Assembly: GCF_000519305.1 (NCBI RefSeq)
Contig: NZ_JAFG01000012.1
Span: 189 to 64,188 of the forward strand
Direction: 5' to 3'
Origin: Mesorhizobium ciceri WSM4083
GTDB taxonomy: Bacteria; Pseudomonadota; Alphaproteobacteria; Rhizobiales; Rhizobiaceae
DNA: 64,000 nt
The position numbers and the translations under genes were made by a program. The notes under the pieces are model-generated. The model made no database searches and had not been told where the DNA came from. It saw only the letters and a program-made list of their open reading frames with translations. Shown in pieces: positions 60,666-64,000 of the stretch. Each line of letters opens with the position of its first letter. Position 1 is the first letter of the stretch.

Positions 60666-61973
60666 ATGATCGAGGAAGAATTCGACGCAATCGTTATCGG
60701 GGCGGGCATGTCCGGGAATGCAGCTGCCTACATCATGGCAAGCCAGGGCCTGAGGGTCCTGCAGTTGGAGCGCGGCGAATATCCGGGCTCCAAGAACGTC
60801 CAGGGTGCCATCATGTACGCGAACATGCTGGAAAAGATCATCCCGGATTTTCGGGATGATGCGCCCCTTGAGCGACATGTGATCGAACAGCGGCTCTGGG
60901 TGATGGACGACAGCTCGCACACCGGAGTCCATTATCGGTCGGACGACTTCAACGAGGCAAAGCCCAACCGTTACACCATCATCCGTGCCCAGTTCGACAA
61001 ATGGTTTTCTCGCAAGGTGCGCGAGGCCGGCGCGACGGTTCTGTGCGAAACGACCGTGACGGAGCTTGTCCGCGATGGCAGGGGCAAGGTAATCGGCGTC
61101 CGCACAGATCGGGCCGGCGGAGCGATCTACGCGGGCGTGACCGTTCTTGCAGAAGGCGTCTCCGGGCTGCTTGGCACGCGGGGCGGCCTGCGCCAGATGC
61201 TGAAGCCGGAGGCAGTGGCGCTCGCCGTCAAGGAAATGCACTTCCTGCCCGAAGAGGTGATTGAGCAGCGGTTCAGCCTTAAGGGCGGTGAAGGCTGTGT
61301 CATCGAGGCGGTGGGCACGATATCCCACAGCATGGCAGGCCTTGGCTTCCTCTACACCAACAAGGAATCCATCTCACTGGGAATAGGTTGCCTCGTTTCC
61401 GACTTCGCCGCGATGAGAGAGAGCCCTTACGCCCTCCTCGACGCATTCAAAAGCCATCCTTCGATCCGGCCGCTTATCGCCGGCTCGGAGGTGAAGGAAT
61501 ATGCCGCGCATCTCATTCCCGAAGGTGGGTACAAGTCCATTCCGCAGCTCTTTGGAGATGGATGGGTGGTGGTCGGCGACGCCGCGCAATTGAACAACGC
61601 CGTTCATCGCGAGGGATCGAACCTTGCTATGACCTCCGGCCGCATCGCGGCTGAGGCCATCGTCGAGGTCAAGAACCGAAACGCTCCCATGACCAAACGA
61701 AACCTCTCCCTCTACAAGACCTTGTTGGATAAATCCTTCGTAGTCAAAGACCTGCGGAAATACAAAGACATGCCGGCCTTGCTCCACACCAATGCCTGCA
61801 ATTTCTTCACAACCTATCCGCGGTTGATGTCGCAAGCGGCGCAGAACTTCATGCGCGTCGACGGCACGCCAAAGATCGAGAAGGAAAAGGCGACCACGGC
61901 AGCCTTCATCAAGGCGCGCTCGCGCTTGGGGCTGGTCAGCGACGCGGTCCGCCTGGCATTGGCATGGCGGTGA
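60666..61973 (+). CDS. fixC: FixC, ETF-quinone oxidoreductase-like flavoprotein
   Basis: A 435-residue FAD protein. The ATG at 60666 follows GGGGCCGGGG and starts MIEEEFDAIVIGAGMSGNAAAYIMA, the dinucleotide-binding GxGxxG. YPGSKNVQGAIMYANMLEKIIPDF is characteristic of FixC. Later motifs are NRYTIIRAQFDKWFSRKVREAGA, VTVLAEGVSGLLG and VVGDAAQLNNAVHREGSNLAMTSGRIAAEAI. It passes electrons from FixAB to quinone. It stands 10 bases after fixB and 11 before fixX. Confidence 0.96.
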   Translation: MIEEEFDAIVIGAGMSGNAAAYIMASQGLRVLQLERGEYPGSKNVQGAIMYANMLEKIIPDFRDDAPLERHVIEQRLWVMDDSSHTGVHYRSDDFNEAKPNRYTIIRAQFDKWFSRKVREAGATVLCETTVTELVRDGRGKVIGVRTDRAGGAIYAGVTVLAEGVSGLLGTRGGLRQMLKPEAVALAVKEMHFLPEEVIEQRFSLKGGEGCVIEAVGTISHSMAGLGFLYTNKESISLGIGCLVSDFAAMRESPYALLDAFKSHPSIRPLIAGSEVKEYAAHLIPEGGYKSIPQLFGDGWVVVGDAAQLNNAVHREGSNLAMTSGRIAAEAIVEVKNRNAPMTKRNLSLYKTLLDKSFVVKDLRKYKDMPALLHTNACNFFTTYPRLMSQAAQNFMRVDGTPKIEKEKATTAAFIKARSRLGLVSDAVRLALAWR

Positions 61974-61984
61974 GAGGCTGACGA

Positions 61985-62284
61985 ATGACGAAGCCAGTGA
62001 CGAAGTTGCGTGTTGAAGACAAGCTTTACCAGAACCGCTATCTGGTGGACTCCGGCCGACCGCATATCAAAGTGCGACCGCACGAGCGGCCAAGCGCGAA
62101 CCTGCTTGCGTTGATCCACGTCTGTCCAGCGAAATGCTATGAGTTGAATGACAAGGGTCAAGTGGAGATCACCCCAGACGGCTGCATGGAGTGCGGAACC
62201 TGCCGCGTATTGTGCGAGGCCAGTGGCGAGATCGAGTGGAACTATCCGCGCGGCGGCTTCGGCGTGCTCTTCAAGTTTGGATAA
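61985..62284 (+). CDS. fixX: FixX ferredoxin-like protein
   Basis: A 99-residue ferredoxin. It starts MTKPVTKLRVEDKLYQNRYLVDSG. Cluster ligands are in HVCPAKCYEL and the 4Fe-4S motif CMECGTCRVLCEA, followed by the conserved IEWNYPRGGFGVLFKFG end. It is the last member of the FixABCX electron-bifurcating complex and carries the 4Fe-4S clusters that reduce the nitrogenase electron donor. It lies 11 bases after fixC. Confidence 0.96.
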   Translation: MTKPVTKLRVEDKLYQNRYLVDSGRPHIKVRPHERPSANLLALIHVCPAKCYELNDKGQVEITPDGCMECGTCRVLCEASGEIEWNYPRGGFGVLFKFG

Positions 62285-62375
62285 TCGGCGCTCGCACGTC
62301 GCAACGGCGTGGACCGCGACGCCTAAACCTCCAGCGCAACCCCGTCCAATCGTACCCCGGGCTGAAGAGAAGCTG

Positions 62376-62486
62376 ATGAACACGTTCTTCGAGATTCAAT
62401 ATGAAGCGGACGCTTGGGAGGACCACCCTGGACGACAACCCATGAGGCATTTCCATGGCTCATACAGAGCGAGGCCCGGCCAATGA
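62376..62486 (+). CDS. Possible 36-codon ORF between fixX and nifA
   Basis: ATG at 62376 preceded by GAAGAGAAGCTG. It encodes MNTFFEIQYEADAWEDHPGR and 16 more residues, and overlaps the nifA start by 32 bases. A leader peptide that couples nifA translation to the fix operon is possible. No family is known and it may be chance. Confidence 0.25.
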   Translation: MNTFFEIQYEADAWEDHPGRQPMRHFHGSYRARPGQ

Positions 62487-64000
62487 CGTAGGATCTCGGG
62501 AGACCTACCCTGAACCGCTCGTCGAGATCCTGTCCCAAGGTAATATGTCAGCTCGGGGCATTTACGAATTATCGAAGGTACTGACCGCTCCCACTCAGTT
62601 GGAAGTCAAACTCGCCAACGTCGTGAATATTCTCCCGTCGTTTCTGGAAATGCGTGACGGGGCAGTCGTTGTCCTGGACGCTGAAGGCGAGCCGGAGATA
62701 GCCGCAAGTGCCCGCAACACCTATACGCCTCAATCAGGCTCTCGCCGCCTCATACCAAAGGCCGTTTTAGACCATATCGTCGCTCGGGGATCGCCGCTCG
62801 TTATACCTGACGTCAGCAAGTCCCAACCATTTCAGGCGGATCTTTCCTCGTCTTCGAGCGCGGGTAGGATCCCGGTTGCCTTTATCGGCATCCCGATAAA
62901 GGTGGAGCAGAAGATCCTTGGGGCTTTGTCGATCGACCGCATCATTGACAGCGTGATCAGTTTGAAGTTCGACGAGGACGTACGCTTCCTGACAATGGTC
63001 GCCAACCTTGTTGGCCGAACTGTCTGTCTCCATCGCATCCTTAGTACAGAGCGTCAGCCCCGTACCGCTGCGCAACGGGGACCTGAACATTCGGCCGACG
63101 AGGAGGCGACGGACTGCGCCCAGCATGCGCCTGTTAAAATCGACGGGATCATAGGGGAAAGTCCCGCACTCAAACAGGTACTCGAAACCGTCTCGGTCGT
63201 AGCGAAGACAAACTCCACCGTGCTTTTGCGGGGCGAAAGCGGCACCGGCAAGGAATTCTTTGCGCAAGCAATCCATAAGCTCTCGCGCCGCAGAAATAGA
63301 TCCTTTGTCAAGTTGAACTGTGCCGCACTGTCCGAGAGCGTCCTGGAATCGGAGCTGTTTGGGCATGAAAAGGGCGCCTTCACGGGGGCCATCTCCCAGC
63401 GCGCCGGCCGTTTTGAATTGGCAAATGGCGGAACGCTGCTGCTCGATGAAATCGGCGAGATTTCGCCTGCCTTTCAAGCCAAGCTGTTGCGCGTCTTGCA
63501 GGAAGGCGAGCTGGAACGAGTTGGCGGCACAAAGACACTACAGGTGGACGTCCGTCTCATCTGCGCGACCAACAAAGACCTCGAGGCGGCGGTCGTGAAT
63601 GGGGTGTTCAGGGCCGACCTTTACTACCGTATCAACGTGGTCCCAATCGTCCTGCCTCCCCTAAGAGAGCGGGCCGGCGATATCCCGCGCCTAGCGAACG
63701 CGTTCCTCGACCGATTCAACAGGGAGAACCGTAGGGAGCTCGCCTTTGCACCGTCGGCGCTTCAGCTGATCTCGCAATGCTACTTCCCAGGAAACGTCCG
63801 TGAGCTGGAAAACTGCGTGCAAAGGACGGCTACACTTGCGCGTTCCAGAACGATCTCCCCATCGGATTTCGCCTGCACGAACAATCAATGCCTTTCTTGG
63901 CTTCTGTGGAAAAGAGCCGACCATGCGCACGGCGCCAATGGCATCGAGGGCTGCGCTGCGGGGAACATGGCGCCCGCTGGATCGCGGCCGTGGGCTGGGC
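62455..64000 (+). CDS. nifA: NifA, sigma54-dependent activator of nif and fix genes (partial, right edge)
   Basis: Open from the ATG at 62455 to the window end (515 codons); the C-terminal DNA-binding helix-turn-helix is mostly outside. Residues about 25-190 form the GAF sensor domain (IYELSKVLTAPTQLEVKLANVV). About 215-450 is the AAA+ domain: IIGESPALKQVLETV, Walker A LLRGESGTGKE, the sigma54-contact loop GAFTGA, Walker B GGTLLLDEIGEI, and VRLICATNKDLE, LYYRINVVPIVLPPLRER. After it, FACTNNQCLSWLLW has the C-x4-C pair found in oxygen-sensitive rhizobial NifA. It probably belongs to the fixABCX-nifA transcript, 170 bases after fixX. Confidence 0.97.
   Translation, partial: MAHTERGPANDVGSRETYPEPLVEILSQGNMSARGIYELSKVLTAPTQLEVKLANVVNILPSFLEMRDGAVVVLDAEGEPEIAASARNTYTPQSGSRRLIPKAVLDHIVARGSPLVIPDVSKSQPFQADLSSSSSAGRIPVAFIGIPIKVEQKILGALSIDRIIDSVISLKFDEDVRFLTMVANLVGRTVCLHRILSTERQPRTAAQRGPEHSADEEATDCAQHAPVKIDGIIGESPALKQVLETVSVVAKTNSTVLLRGESGTGKEFFAQAIHKLSRRRNRSFVKLNCAALSESVLESELFGHEKGAFTGAISQRAGRFELANGGTLLLDEIGEISPAFQAKLLRVLQEGELERVGGTKTLQVDVRLICATNKDLEAAVVNGVFRADLYYRINVVPIVLPPLRERAGDIPRLANAFLDRFNRENRRELAFAPSALQLISQCYFPGNVRELENCVQRTATLARSRTISPSDFACTNNQCLSWLLWKRADHAHGANGIEGCAAGNMAPAGSRPWAG

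Overview
The window looks like part of the symbiosis island (ICESym-type accessory region) of an alphaproteobacterial rhizobium, most likely Mesorhizobium. Reasons: nifH at the left edge; prxS-rpoN2 and nifQ in the middle; iscA-nifS-nifV-nifW-fixABCX-nifA at the right; NifA/sigma54 promoters (UAS TGT-N10-ACA plus -24/-12 GG-N10-GC); and a mosaic of decayed genes, toxin-antitoxin modules, an IS481-family insertion, integrase fragments and a truncated tRNA-Gly between them.

Layout. 1-810: nifH (partial, minus strand) with a NifA-type upstream region. 1348-7660: a low-GC-looking block with an SMR/ArnE-like carrier, an NAD-dependent epimerase, a decayed sugar-ABC ATPase, a GT-C-like membrane glycosyltransferase, a possible secreted Cys-rich peptide and a HAD-UbiA prenyltransferase fusion. 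Together these suggest a polyprenyl-phosphate sugar (pentose-like) pathway, and the UbiA end has a nifH-like NifA promoter. 7950-11000: gene fossils (dipeptide permease, threonine aldolase), a small membrane protein and an EipB-family envelope protein. 11081-14273: MntA/HepT and HipB/HipA toxin-antitoxin pairs. 14589-20840: an omptin protease, an XRE-DprA-HAD/phosphoribosyltransferase operon that resembles a nucleotide-centred conflict system, and an ABC exporter. 22070-25278: a MacA/MacB-like efflux system. 26024-28812: tandem NifA sites and a sigma54 promoter, then prxS-rpoN2. 28828-35453: nifQ, then a cytochrome P450-ferredoxin-NTF2-double SDR-luciferase-like oxidoreductase cluster read from its own NifA/sigma54 promoter. 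36280-41085: an MFS exporter and an S46 peptidase.

41829-52460 is a recombination-rich and defence-like segment: a tRNA-Gly 3' fragment (possible attachment site), a chimeric helicase remnant, a MucR regulator hit two codons before its stop by an IS481-family element, a two-TM potassium channel with a large cytoplasmic domain, a DUF4238-like gene pair, an AbiEi-like protein with a nuclease-like N-terminus plus a nucleotidyltransferase, and a second AbiE locus whose toxin gene is broken next to duplicated integrase fragments. 52512-53579 is hmuS (haem utilisation). The right end (54224-64000) is the NifA-driven nif/fix block for cofactor assembly (IscA, NifS, NifV, NifW), electron supply (FixABCX) and regulation (NifA, running off the edge).

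The coherent theme is bacteroid nitrogen fixation. NifA and RpoN2 are encoded here and at least five promoters with NifA-site architecture are visible (nifH, UbiA cluster, prxS-rpoN2, P450 cluster, iscA, fixA), so this window carries both the regulators and several candidate non-nif targets. Functional statements come from reading motifs by eye; no database search was run.
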